Under the pieces are notes generated by a model. It did no database searches and was not told where the DNA came from. It worked only from the letters and a program-made list of their open reading frames with translations. Below, piece after piece: positions 47,804 to 61,019 of a stretch of DNA of 64,000 nucleotides (the stretch's first letter is position 1; each line of letters opens with the position of its first letter). The translations under genes and the position numbers were made by a program. This DNA is from Xylocopa sonorina (taxonomy: Eukaryota; Arthropoda; Insecta; Hymenoptera; Apidae): the NCBI RefSeq assembly GCF_050948175.1, contig NW_027490164.1, forward strand, positions 868,001 to 932,000, given 5' to 3'.

Positions 47804-50061
47804 AGTCATGTATACCTAGTGTTCATTCCAAACGAATGTAAATGCGACACTTCCTTGCTAGGAAATAGCGTGTTCAGATGTCTACGTATCGTAGCAATAG
47901 AGCTCTAATGCTACGTAAATCGCGATATCGCATCTCATTTCTATGTTTCGTGATAAGATATAATATTCATTGCGAAGTGTCATGTATACCTCGTATTCTC
48001 TTCAAAAGAATGTAAATGCGACTATTGCTTGCTAGGAAATAGTGTTTGCAGATGTCTACGTATAGTAGCAATAGAGTTCTAATGCTTCTCTAAACGCGAT
48101 ATCGCATCTCATTCCTATGTTTCATGATATGATATAATATTCATTGCGAAGTGTCATGTACACCTCGTATTCACTTCAAAAGAATGTAAATGCGACACTT
48201 CCATGCTAGGAAATAGCGTCTGCAGATGTCTACACGTCGAGGCAATAGAGTTCTAATGCTTCTTAACGCGATATCGCATCTCAATTCTATGTTTCATGAT
48301 AAGATATAATATTCATTGCGAAGTGTCATGTATACCTCGTATTCACTCCAAACGTATGTAAATGCGACACTTCCTTGCCAGGAAATAGCGTATTCAGATG
48401 TCTACACGTCGAGGCAATAGAGTTCTAATGCTTCTTAACGCGATATCGCATCTCACTTCTATGTTTCATGATAAGATATAATATTCATTGCGAAGTGTCA
48501 TGTATACCTCCTATTCACTCCAGACGAATGTAAATGCGACACTTCCTTGCTAGGAAATAGCGTCTGCAGATGTCTACGCATCGAGGCAATAGAGTTCTTA
48601 TGCTTCTTAAAACGCGATATCGTATCTCACTTCTATGTTTCATGATAAGATATAATATTCATTGCGAAATGTCATGTACACCTCGTATTCACTTCAAAAG
48701 AATGTAAATGCGACACTTCCATGCTAGGAAATAGCGTCTGCAGATTTCTACGCGTCGAGGCAATAGAGTTCGAATGCTTCTCAAAACGCGATATCGCATC
48801 TCATTTCTATGCTTAATGATAAGATATAATATTCATTGCGAAGTGTCATGTATACCTAGTATTCATTCCAAACGAATGTAAATGCGACACTTCCTTGCTA
48901 GGAAATAGCGTATTCAGATGTCTACGTATCGTAGCGGTTGAGTTCTAATGCTACTTAAATCGCGATATCTCATCTCCTTTCTATGTTTCGTGATAAGATA
49001 TAATATTCATTGCGAAGTATCATGTATACCTTGTATTCACTTCAAAAGAATGTAAATGCGACTATTGCTTCCTAGGAATTAGCGTTTGCAGGTGTCTACG
49101 TATAGTAGCAATAGAGTTCTAATGCTTCTCAAAACGCGATATCGCATCTCATTTCTATGCTTCATGATAAGGCATAATATTCGTTGCGAAGTGTCATGTA
49201 TACCTCGTAGTCACTCCAAAGCAATGTAAATACGATACTTCCTTGCTGGGAAATAGCGTATTCAGATGTCTACGTATCGTGGCAATAGAGTTCTAATGCT
49301 ACTTAAATCGCGATATCGCATCTCATTCCTATGTTTCATGATAAGATATAATATTCATTGCGAAGTGTCATGTATACCCCGCATTCACTTCAAAAGAATG
49401 TAAATGCGACACTTCCATGCTAGGAAATAGCGTCTGCAGATTTCTACGCGTCGAAGCAATAGAGTTCTAATGTTTCTCAAAACGCGATATCGCATCTCAT
49501 ATCTATGCTTCATGATAAGATATAATATTCATTGCGATGTCTCATGTATACTTCGTATTCACTTCAAAAGAATGTAAATGCGACTATTGCTTGCTAGGAA
49601 ATAGCGTTTGCAGATGCCTACGTATCGTAGCAATAGATTTCTAATGCTTCTTAGATCGCGATATTGCATCTCATTTCTATGTTTCGAGATATGTTATAAT
49701 ATTCATTCCGAAGTGCCATGTAAACCTCGAATTCTCTTCAAAGGAATGTAAATGCGACACTTCCTTGCCAGGAAATAGCGTATTCAGATGCCTACGTATC
49801 GTAGCAATTGAGTTCTAATGCTTCTCAAAACGCGATATCGCATCTCATTTCTATGCTTCATGATGGGGCATAATATTCATTGCGAATTGTCATGTATACC
49901 TAGTATTCATTCCAAACGAATGTAAATGCGACACTTCCTTGCTAGGAAATAGCGTTTGCAGATGTCTACGTATCGTAGCAATAGATTTCTAATGCTTCTC
50001 AAAACGCAATATCGCATCTCATTACTATGTTTCGTGATAAGTTATAATATTCATTGCGAAG
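47804..50061 (+). repeat. 16-mer HOR, terminal 13-monomer copy
   Basis: Thirteen monomers run from the GAAGAGTCATG marker at 47804 to 50061 (2258 bp). They follow the full order, including GTAGCGGTTGAG (48934), CCCCGCATTC (49366) and TGCCATGTAAACC (49714). The last monomer (49888) ends with the GATAAGTTATAAT tail of the unit but is followed at 50062 by the CACCTCAAAAGAATGC copy, which marks entry into the next HOR domain. Confidence 0.9.
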
Positions 50062-51975
50062 TGTCATGTACACCTCGTATTCACCTCAAAAGAATGCAAA
50101 TGCGACGCTTCCATGCTAGGAAATAGCGTCTGCAGATTTCTACGCGTCGAGGCAATAGAGTTCTAATGCTTCTCAAAACGCGATATCGCATTTCACTTCT
50201 ATGTTTCATGATAAGATATAATATTCATTGCGAAGTGTCATGTATACCTCCTATTCACTCCAGACGAATGTAAATGCGACACTTCCTTGCTAGGAAATAG
50301 CGTCTGCAGATGTCTACGCATCGAGGCAATAGTGCTCTGATGCTTCTTAAAACGCGATATCGCATCTCACTTCTATGTTTCATGATAAGATATAATATTC
50401 ATTGCGAAGTGTCATGTACACCTCGTATTCACTTCAAAAGAATGTAAATGCGACACTTCCATGCAAGCAAATAGCGTCTGCAGATGTCTACGCGTCGAGG
50501 CAATAGAGTTCTAATGCTTCTTAAAACGCGATATCGCATCTCACTTCTATGTTTCATGATAAGATATAATATTCATTGCGAAGTGTCATGTACACCTCGT
50601 ATTCACTTCAAAAGAATGTAAATGCGACACTTCCATGCAAGGAAATAGCGTCTGCAGATGTCCACGCGTCGAAGCAATAGAATTCTAATGCTTCTTAAAA
50701 TGCGATATCGCATCACACTTCTATGTTTCATAATAAGATATAATATTCATTGCGAAGTGTCATGTATACCTCGTATTCACTTCAAAAGAATGTAAATGCG
50801 ACACTTCCATGCTAGGAAATAGCGTCTGCAGATTTCTACGCGTCGAGGCAATAGAGTTCTAATGCTTCTCAAAACGCGATATCGCATCTCATTTTTATGC
50901 TTCATGATAAGATATAATATTCATTGCGAAGTGTCATGTATACCTAGTATTCATTCCAAACGAATGTAAATGCGACACTTCCTTGCTAGGAAATAGCGTA
51001 TTCAGATGTCTACGTATCGTAGCAGTAGAGTTCTAATGCTACTTAAATCGCGATATCTCATCTCATTTCTATGTTTCGTGATAAGATATAATATTCATTG
51101 CGAAGTATCATGTATACCTCGTATTCACTTCAAAAGAATGTAAATGCGACTATTGCTTCCTAGGAAATAGCGTTTGCAGATGTCTACGTATAGTAGCAAT
51201 AGAGTTCTAATGCTTCTCAAAACGCGATATCGCATCTCATTTCTATGCTTCATGATAAGGCATAATATTCGTTGCGAAGTGTCATGCATACCTCGTAGTC
51301 ACTCCAAACCAATGTAAATACGACACTTCCTTGCTAGGAAATAGCGTATTCAGATGTCTACGTATCGTGGCAATAGAGTTCTGATGCGACTTAAATCGCG
51401 ATATCGCATCTCATTCCTATGTTTCATGATAAGATGTAATATTCATTGCGAAGTGTCATGTATACTTCGTATTCACTTCAAAAGAATGTAAATGCGACAC
51501 TTCCATGCTAGGAAATAGCGTCTGCAGATTTCTACGCGTCGAGGCAATAGAGTTCTAATGCTTCTCAAAACGCGATATCGCATCTCATTTCTATGCTTCA
51601 TGATAAGATATAATATGCATTGCAAAGTGTCATGTATACCTCGTATTCACTTCAAAAGAATGTAAGTGCGACACTTCCAAACTAGGAAATAGCGTTTGCA
51701 GGTGCCTCCGCATCCAGGCCATAGAGTTCTAATGCTTCCTAAAACGCGATATCGCATCTCTCTTCTATGTTTCATGATAAGATATAATATTCATTGCTAA
51801 GTGAAATGTGTACCTCGTATTCACTTCAAAAGTATGTAAGTGCGACACTTCCATGCTAGGAAATAGCGTCTGCAGATTTCTACGCGTCGAGGCAATAGAG
51901 TTCTAATGCTTCTCAAAGCGCGATATCGCATCTCATTTTTATGTTTCCTGATAAGATATAATATTCATTGCGAAG
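50062..51975 (+). repeat. Right HOR family: 11-monomer unit
   Basis: Eleven monomers (exactly 1914 bp) start at 50062 and every 174 bp after it. The first five match the 43810 series. They are followed by CCTAGTATTCATTCC, TATCATGTATACC with TTGCTTCCTAGG, GCATACCTCGTAGTCAC, CTTCGTATTC and a pair (51628, 51802) with CTTCCAAACTAGG and TTGCTAAGTGAAATG. The next unit starts at 51976 with the same opening copies. All monomers here are 174 bp. Confidence 0.9.
50758..50931 (+). repeat. Representative class A monomer (PstI-containing)
   Basis: This 174-bp copy represents the class marked by ACTTCAAAAGAATG, CACTTCCATGCTAGG and GCGTCTGCAGAT, the last containing the CTGCAG hexamer. The centre reads CTACGCGTCGAGGC in place of CTACGTATCGTAGC, which removes the five-base dyad seen in class B. 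Class A copies are scattered in 1-10 kb, rare in the 24-monomer HOR at 11-21 kb, and very common from about 29 kb to the end. Confidence 0.85.
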
Positions 51976-54585
51976 TGTCATGTACACCTCGTATTCACCT
52001 CAGAAGAATGCAAATGCGACGCTTCCATGCTAGGAAATAGCGTCTGCAGATTTCTACGCGTCGAGGCAATAGAGTTCTAATGCTTCTTAAAACGCGATAT
52101 CGAATTTCACTTCTATGTTTCATGATAAGATATAATATTCATTGCGAAGTGTCATGTATACCTCCTATTCACTCCAGACGAATGTAAATGCGACACTTCC
52201 TTGCTAGGAAATAGCGTCTGCAGATGTCTACGCATCGAGGCAATAGTGCTCTGATGCTTCTTAAAACGCGATATCGCATCTCACTTCTATGTTTCATGAT
52301 AAGATATAATATTCATTGCGAAGTATCATGTACACCTCGTATTCACTTCAAAAGAATGTAAATGCGACACTTCCATGCAAGCAAATAGCGTCTGCAGATG
52401 TCTACGCGTCGAGGCAATAGAGTTCTAATGCTTCTTAAAACGCGATATCGCATCTCACTTCTATGTTTCATGATAAGATATAATATTCATTGCGAAGTGT
52501 CATGTACACCTCGTATTCACTTCAAAAGAATGTAAATGCGACACTTCCATGCAAGGAAATAGCGTCTGCAGATGTCCACGCGTCGAAGCAATAGAATTCT
52601 AATGCTTCTTAAAATGCGATATCGCATCACACTTCTATGTTTCATAATAAGATATAATATTCATTGCGAAGTGTCATGTATACCTCGTATTCACTTCAAA
52701 AGAATGTAAATGCGACACTTCCATGCTAGGAAATAGCGTCTGTAGATTTCTACGCGTCGAGGCAATAGAGTTCTAATGCTTCTCAAAACGCGATATCGCA
52801 TCTCATTTCTATGCTTCATGATAAGATATAATATTCATTGCGAAGTGTCATGTATACCTAGTATTCATTCCAAACGAATGTAAATGCGACACTTCCTTGC
52901 TAGGAAATAGCGTATTCAGATGTCTACGTATCGTAGCAGTAGAGTTCTAATGCTACTTAAATCGCGGTATCTCATCTCATTTCTATGTTTCGTGATAAGA
53001 TATAATATTCATTGCGAAGTATCATGTATACCTCGTATTCACTTCAAAAGAATGTAAATGCGACTATTGCTTCCTAGGAAATAGCGTTTGCAGATGTCTA
53101 CGTATAGTAGCAATAGAGTTCTAATGCTTCTCAAAACGCGATATCGCATCTCATTTCTATGCTTCATGATAAGGCATAATATTCGTTGCGAAGTGTCATG
53201 CATACCTCGTAGTCACTCCAAACCAATGTAAATACGACACTTCCTTGCTAGGAAATAGCGTATTCAGATGTCTACGTATCGTGGCAATAGAGTTCTAATG
53301 CTACTTAAATCGCGATATCGCATCTCATTCCTATGTTTCATGATAAGATATAATATTCATTGCGAAGTGTCATGTATACCCCGCATTCACTTCAAAAGAA
53401 TGTAAATGCGACACTTCCATGCTAGGAAATAGCGCCTGCAGATTTCTACGCGTCGAGGCAATAGAGTTCTAATGCTTCTCAAAACGCGATATCGCATCTC
53501 ATTTCTATGCTTCATGATAAGATATAATATTCATTGCGAAGTCTCATGTATACTTCGTATTCACTTCAAAAGAATGTAAATGCGACTATTGCTTGCTAGG
53601 AAATAGCGTTTGCAGATGCCTACGTATCGTAGCAATAGATTTCTAATGCTTCTTAGATCACGATATTGCATCTCATTTCTATGTTTCGAGATATGTTATA
53701 ATATTCAGTCCGAAGTGCCATGTAAACCTCGAATTCTCTTCAAATGAATGTAAATGCGACACTTCCTTGCCAGGAAATAGCGTATTCAGATGTCTACGTA
53801 TCGTAGCAATTGAGTTCTAATGCTTCTCAAAACGCGATATCGCATCACATTTCTATGCTTCATGATAGGGCATAATATTCATTGCGAATTGTCATGTATA
53901 CCTAGTATTCATTCCAAACGAATGTAAATGCGACACTTCCTTGCTAGGAAATAGCGTATTCAGATGTCTACGTATCGTAGCAATAGAGTTCTAATGCTAC
54001 TTAAATCGCGATATCGCATCTCATTTCTATGTTTCGTGATAAGATATAATATTCATTACGAGGTGTCATGTATACCTCGTATTCACTTCAAAAGAATGTA
54101 AATGCGACTGTTGCTTGCTAGGAAATAGCGTTTGCAGATGTCTACGTATAGTAGCAACAGAGTTCTAATGCTTCTCAAAACGCGATATCGCATCTCATTT
54201 CTATGCTTCATGATAAGGCATAATATTCGTTGCGAAGTGTCATGTATACCTCGTAGTCACTCCAAACCAATGTAAATACGACACTTCCTTGCTAGGAAAT
54301 AGCGTATTCAGATGTCTACGTATCGTGGCAATAGAGTTCTGATGCGACTTAAATCGCGATATCGCATCTCATTCCTATGTTTCATGATAAGATATAATAT
54401 TCATTGCGAAGTGTCATGTATACTTCGCATTCACTTCAAAAGAATGTAAATGCGACACTTCCATGCTAGGAAATAGCGTCTGCAGATTTCTACGCGTCGA
54501 GGCAATAGAGTTCTTATGCTTCTCAAAACGCGATATCGCATTTCACTTCTATGTTTCATGATAAGATATAATATTCATTGCGAAG
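51976..54585 (+). repeat. Right HOR family: 15-monomer unit
   Basis: Fifteen monomers run from 51976 to 54585 (2610 bp, 15 x 174). The first eight repeat 50062 onward. Then, instead of the 51454-51975 monomers, come CCCCGCATTC (53368), TCTCATG (53542), TGCCATGTAAACC (53716), TTGTCATG (53890), the GAGGTGTCATG copy (54064), CGTAGTCAC (54238) and a hybrid at 54412. Five of these replacement monomers (53368, 53542, 53716, 53890 and 54238) correspond to members of the 16-monomer HOR. The unit thus looks like a fusion of both families. Confidence 0.85.
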
Positions 54586-56847
54586 TGTCATGTATACCTC
54601 CTATTCACTCCAGACGAATGTAAATGCGACACTTCCTTGCTAGGAAATAGCGTCTGCAGATGTCTACGCATCGAGGCAATAGTGCTCTGATGCTTCTTAA
54701 AACGCGATATCGCATCTCACTTCTATGTTTCATGATAAGATATAATATTCATTGCGAAGTGTCATGTACACCTCGTATTCACTTCAAAAGAATGTAAATG
54801 CGACACTTCCATGCAAGGAAATAGCGTCTGCAGATGTCCACGCGTCGAAGCAATAGAATTCTAATGCTTCTTAAAATGCGATATCGCATCACACTTCTAT
54901 GTTTCATAATAAGATATAATATTCATTGCGAAGTGTCATGTATACCTCGTATTCACTTCAAAAGAATGTAAATGCGACACTTCCATGCTAGGAAATAGCG
55001 TCTGCAGATTTCTACGCGTCGAGGCAATAGAGTTCTAATGCTTCTCAAAACGCGATATCGCATCTCATTTCTATGCTTCATGATAAGATATAATATTCAT
55101 TGCGAAGTGTCATGTATACCTAGTATTCATTCCAAACGAATGTAAATGCGACACTTCCTTGCTAGGAAATAGCGTATTCAGATGTCTACGTATCGTAGCA
55201 GTAGAGTTCTAATGCTACTTAAATCGCGATATCTCATCTCATTTCTATGTTTCGTGATAAGATATAATATTCATTGCGAAGTATCATGTATACCTCGTAT
55301 TCACTTCAAAAGAATGTAAATGCGACTATTGCTTCCTAGGAAATAGCGTTTGCAGATGTCTACGTATAGTAGCAATAGAGTTCTAATGCTTCTCAAAACG
55401 CGATATCGCATCTCATTTCTATGCTTCATGATAAGGCATAATATTCGTTGCGAAGTGTCATGCATACCTCGTAGTCACTCCAAACCAATGTAAATACGAC
55501 ACTTCCTTGCTAGGAAATAGCGTATTCAGATGTCTACGTATCGTGGCAATAGAGTTCTAATGCTACTTAAATCGCGATATCGCATCTCATTCCTATGTTT
55601 CATGATAAGATATAATATTCATTGCGAAGTGTCATGTATACCCCGCATTCACTTCAAAAGAATGTAAATGCGACACCTCCATGCTAGGAAATAGCGCCTG
55701 CAGATTTCTACGCGTCGAGGCAATAGAGTTCTAATGCTTCTCAAAACGCGATATCGCATCTCATTTCTATGCTTCATGATAAGATATAATATTCATTGCG
55801 AAGTCTCATGTATACTTCGTATTCACTTCAAAAGAATGTAAATGCGACTATTGCTTGCTAGGAAATAGCGTTTGCAGATGCCTACGTATCGTAGCAATAG
55901 ATTTCTAATGCTTCTTAGATCGCGATATTGCATCTCATTTCTATGTTTCGAGATATGTTATAATATTCAGTCCGAAGTGCCATGTAAACCTCGAATTCTC
56001 TTCAAAGGAATGTAAATGCGACACTTCCTTGCCAGGAAATAGCGTATTCAGATGTCTACGTATCGTAGCAATTGATTTCTAATGCTTCTCAAAACGCGAT
56101 ATCGCATCACATTTCTATGCTTCATGATAGAGCATAATATTCATTGCGAATTGTCATGTATACCTAGTATTCATTCCAAACGAATGTAAATGCGACACTT
56201 CCTTGCTAGGAAATAGCGTATTCAGATGTCTACGTATCCTAGCAATAGAGTTCTAATGCTACTTAAATCGCGATATCGCATCTCATTTCTATGTTTCGTG
56301 ATAAGATATAATATTCATTACGAGGTGTCATGTATACCTCGTATTCACTTCAAAAGAATGTAAATGCGACTATTGCTTGCTAGGAAATAGCGTTTGCAGA
56401 TGTCTACGTATAGTAGCAACAGAGTTCTAATGCTTCTCAAAACGCGATATCGCATCTCATTTCTATGCTTCATGATAAGGCATAATATTCGTTGCGAAGT
56501 GTCATGTATACCTCGTAGTCACTCCAAACCAATGTAAATACGACACTTCCTTGCTAGGAAATAGCGTATTCAGATGTCTACGTATCGTGGCAATAGAGTT
56601 CTGATGCGACTTAAATCGCGATATCGCATCTCATTCCTATGTTTCATGATAAGATATAATATTCATTGCGAAGTGTCATGTATACTTCGCATTCACCTCA
56701 AAAGAATGTAAATGCGAAACTTCCATGCTAGGAAATAGCGTCTGCAGATTTCTACGCGTCGAGGCAATAGAGTTCTAATGCTTCTCAAAACGCGATATCG
56801 CATCTCATTTCTATGCTTCATGATAAGATATAGTATGCATTGCAAAG
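54586..56847 (+). repeat. Right HOR family: 13-monomer unit, copy 1
   Basis: Thirteen monomers (2262 bp, 13 x 174) open with the CTCCTATTCACTCCAGACG copy and carry GCAAGGAAATAG with TTCATAATAAG (54760) but not the GCAAGCAAATAG monomer. Markers repeat at exactly 2262 bp in the next unit: TATCATG at 55282 and 57544, and GCATAATATTC with the GATAGAG prefix near 56128 and 58390. Confidence 0.9.
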
Positions 56848-58585
56848 TGTCATGTATACCTCGTATTCACTTCAAAAGAATGTAAGTGCGACACTTCCAA
56901 ACTAGGAAATAGCGTTTGCAGATGTCTACGCATCGAGGCAATAGTGCTCTGATGCTTCTTAAAACGCGATATCGCATCTCACTTCTATGTTTCATGATAA
57001 GATATAATATTCATTGCGAAGTGTCATGTACACCTCGTATTCACTTCAAAAGAATGTAAATGCGACACTTCCATGCAAGGAAATAGCGTCTGCAGATGTC
57101 CACGCGTCGAAGCAATAGAATTCTAATGCTTCTTAAAATGCGATATCGCATCACACTTCTATGTTTCATAATAAGATATAATATTCATTGCGAAGTGTCA
57201 TGTATACCTCGTATTCACTTCAAAAGAATGTAAATGCGACACTTCCATGCTAGGAAATAGCGTCTGCAGATTTCTACGCGTCGAGGCAATAGAGTTCTAA
57301 TGCTTCTCAAAACGCGATATCGCATCTCATTTCTATGCTTCATGATAAGATATAATATTCATTGCGAAGTGTCATGTATACCTAGTATTCATTCCAAACG
57401 AATGTAAATGCGACACTTCCTTGCTAGGAAATAGCGTATTCAGATGTCTACGTATCGTAGCAGTAGAGTTCTAATGCTACTTAAATCGCGGTATCTCATC
57501 TCATTTCTATGTTTCGTGATAAGATATAATATTCATTGCGAAGTATCATGTATACCTCGTATTCACTTCAAAAGAATGTAAATGCGACTATTGCTTCCTA
57601 GGAAATAGCGTTTGCAGATGTCTACGTATAGTAGCAATAGAGTTCTAATGCTTCTCAAAACGCGATATCGCATCTCATTTCTATGCTTCATGATAAGGCA
57701 TAATATTCGTTGCGAAGTGTCATGCATACCTCGTAGTCACTCCAAACCAATGTAAATACGACACTTCCTTGCTAGGAAATAGCGTATTCAGATGTCTACG
57801 TATCGTGGCAATAGAGTTCTAATGCTACTTAAATCGCGATATCGCATCTCATTCCTATGTTTCATGATAAGATATAATATTCATTGCGAAGTGTCATGTA
57901 TACCCCGCATTCACTTCAAAAGAATGTAAATGCGACACTTCCATGCTAGGAAATAGCGCCTGCAGATTTCTACGCGTCGAGGCAATAGAGTTCTAATGCT
58001 TCTCAAAACGCGATATCGCATCTCATTTCTATGCTTCATGATAAGATATAATATTCATTGCGAAGTCTCATGTATACTTCGTATTCACTTCAAAAGAATG
58101 TAAATGCGACTATTGCTTGCTAGGAAATAGCGTTTGCAGATGCCTACGTATCGTAGCAATAGATTTCTAATGCTTCTTAGATCGCGATATTGCATCTCAT
58201 TTCTATGTTTCGAGATATGTTATAATATTCAGTCCGAAGTGCCATGTAAACCTCGAATTCTCTTCAAAGGAATGTAAATGCGACACTTCCTTGCCAGGAA
58301 ATAGCGTATTCAGATGTCTACGTATCGTAGCAATTGAGTTCTAATGCTTCTCAAAACGCGATATCGCATCACATTTCTATGCTTCATGATAGAGCATAAT
58401 ATTCATTGCGAATTGTCATGTATACCTAGTATTCATTCCAAACGAATGTAAATGCGACACTTCCATGCTAGGAAATAGCGTCTGCAGATGTCTACACGTC
58501 GAGGCAATAGAGTTCTAATGCTTCTTAACGCGATATCGCATATCAATTCTATGTTTCTTGATAAGATATAATATTCATTGCGAAG
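56848..58585 (+). repeat. Right HOR family: 13-monomer unit, copy 2 (partial)
   Basis: This opens with a hybrid monomer (56848) that joins a 51628-type left half (CTTCCAAACTAGG) to the right half of the 54586-type copy (CTACGCATCGAGG, GTGCTCTGATGC). It then follows the 13-monomer order to 58414. That monomer is again a hybrid, with a CCTAGTATTCATTCC start and a class A 172-bp tail (CTACACGTCGAGG, TTAACGCG). The regular HOR ends there. Confidence 0.85.
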
Positions 58586-59627
58586 TGTCATGTATACCTC
58601 GTATTCACTCCAAACGTATGTAAATGCGACACTTCCTTGCCAGGAAATAGCGTATTCAGATGTCTACACGTCGAGGCAATAGAGTTCTAATGCTTCTTAA
58701 CGCGATATCGCATCTCACTTCTACGTTTCATGATAAGATATAATATTCATTGCGAAGTGTCATGTATACCTCCTATTCACTTCAAAAGAATCTAAATGCG
58801 ACATTTCCATGCTAGGAAATAGCCTTTGCAGATATCTCCGCATCGAAGCAATAGGGTTCTAATGCTTTTTAAAACGAGATGTCGCATTTCATTTCTATGT
58901 TTTGTGATAAGATATAATATTCATTGCGAAGTGTCATGTATACCTCCTATTCACTTCAAAAGAATCTAAATGCGACATTTCCATGCTAGGAAATAGCCAA
59001 TGCAGATATCTCCGCATCGAAGCAATAGGGTTCTAATGCTTCTCAAAACGCGATATCGCATCTCATTTCTATGCTTCATGATAAGATATAATAATCATTG
59101 CGAAGTGTCATGTATACCCAGTATTCATTCCAAAGGAATGTAAATGCGACACTTCCTTGCTAGGAAATAGCGTATTCAGATGTCTACGTATCGTAGCAGT
59201 AGAGTACTAATGCTACTTAAATCGCGATATCTCATCTCATTTCTATGTTTCGTGATAAGATATAATATTCATTGCGAAGTATCATGTATACCTCGTATTC
59301 ACTTCAAAAGAATGTAAATGCGACTATTGCTTCCTAGGAAATAGCGTTTGCAGATGTCTACGTATAGTAGCAATAGAGTTCTAATGCTTCTCAAAACGCG
59401 ATATCGCATCTCATTTCTATGCTTCATGATAAGGCATAATAGTCGTTGCGAAGTGTCATGTATACCTCGTAGTCACTCCAAACCAATGTAAATACGACAC
59501 TTCCTTGCTAGGAAATAGCGTATTCAGATGTCTACGTATCGTGGCAATAGAGTTCTAATGCTACTTAAATCGCGATATCGCATCTCATTCCTATGTTTCA
59601 TGATAAGATATAATATTCATTGCGAAG
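58586..59627 (+). repeat. Transition monomers with a local dimer
   Basis: Six monomers. The copies at 58758 and 58932 are a direct tandem duplicate with rare marks CTCCTATTCACTTC, AAAGAATCTAAATG, CATTTCCATG, AATAGCC and GATATCTCCGCATCGAAGC. The closest relatives I see are at 22438, 24700 and 26450, more than 30 kb away. The remaining copies lead into a CGTAGTCACTCC copy at about 59454 and the next duplication. Confidence 0.75.
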
Positions 59628-61019
59628 TGTCATGTATACCCCGCATTCACTTCAAAAGAATGTAAATGCGACACTTCCATGCTAGGAAATAGCGTCTGCA
59701 GATTTCTACGCGTCGAGGCAATAGAGTTCTAATGCTTCTCAAAACGCGATATCGCATCTCATTTCTATGCTTCATGATAAGATATAATATTCATTGCGAA
59801 GTCTCATGTATGCTTCGTATTCACTTCAAAAGAATGTAAATGCGACTATTGCTTGCTAGGAAATAGCGTTTGCAGATGCCTACGTATCGTAGCAATAGAT
59901 TTCTAATGCTTCTTAGATCGCGATATTGCATCTCATTTCTATGTTTCGAGATATGTTATAATATTCATTCCGAAGTGCCATGTAAACCTCGAATTCTCTT
60001 CAAAGGAATGTAAATGCGACACTTCCTTGCCAGGAAATAGCGTATTCAGATGTCTACGTATCGTAGCAATTGTGTTCTAATGCTTCTCAAAACGCGATAT
60101 CGCATCTCATTTCTATGCTTCATGATAGGGCATAATATTCATTGCGAATTGTCATGTATACCTAGTATTCATTCCAAACGAATGTAAATGCGACACTTCC
60201 TTGCTAGGAAATAGCGTATTCAGATGTCTACGTATCGTAGCAATAGAGTTCTAATGCTACTTAAATCGCGATATCGCATCTCATTTCTATGTTTCGTGAT
60301 AAGATATAATATTCATTACGAGGTGTCATGTATACCTCGTATTCACTTCAAGAGAATGTAAATGCGACTATTGCTTGCTAGGAAATAGCGTTTGCAGATG
60401 TCTACGTATAGTAGCAATAGAGTTCTAATGCTTCTCAAAACGCGATATCGCATCTCATTTCTATGCTTCATGATAAGGCATAATATTCGTTGCGAAGTGT
60501 CATGTATACCTCGTAGTTACTCCAAACCAATGTAAATACGACACTTCCTTCCTAGGAAATAGCGTATTCAGATGTCTACGTATCGTGGCAATAGAGTTCT
60601 GATGCTACTTAAATCGCGATATCGCATCTCATTCCTATGTTTCATGATAAGATATAATATTCATTGCGAAGTGTCATGTATACCTCGTATTCACTTCAAA
60701 AGAATGTAAATGCGACACTTCCATGCTAGGAAATAGCGTCTGCAGGTGCCTCCGCATCGAGGCCATAGAGCTCTAATTCTTCCTAAAACGCGATATCGCA
60801 TCTCTCTTCTATGTTTCATGATAAGATATAATATTCATTGCTAAGTGAAATGTGTACCTCGTATTCACTTCAAAAGTATGTAAGTGCGACACTTCCATGC
60901 TAGGATATAGCGTCTGCAGATTTCTACGCGTCGAGGCAATAGAGTTCTAATGCTTCTCAAAACGCGATATCGCATCTCATTCCTATGTTTCATGATAAGA
61001 TATAATATTCATTGCGAAG
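59628..61019 (+). repeat. 8-monomer duplication (1392 bp), copy 1
   Basis: Eight monomers (exactly 8 x 174) start with the CCCCGCATTC copy. They include GTATGCTTCG (59802), TGCCATGTAAACC, CAATTGTGTTC, GAGGTGTCATG (60324) with CTTCAAGAGAATG, GTGCCTCCGC (60672) and TTGCTAAGTGAAATGTG with GGATATAGCG (60846). The same series follows at 61020 with few changes. Confidence 0.92.
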
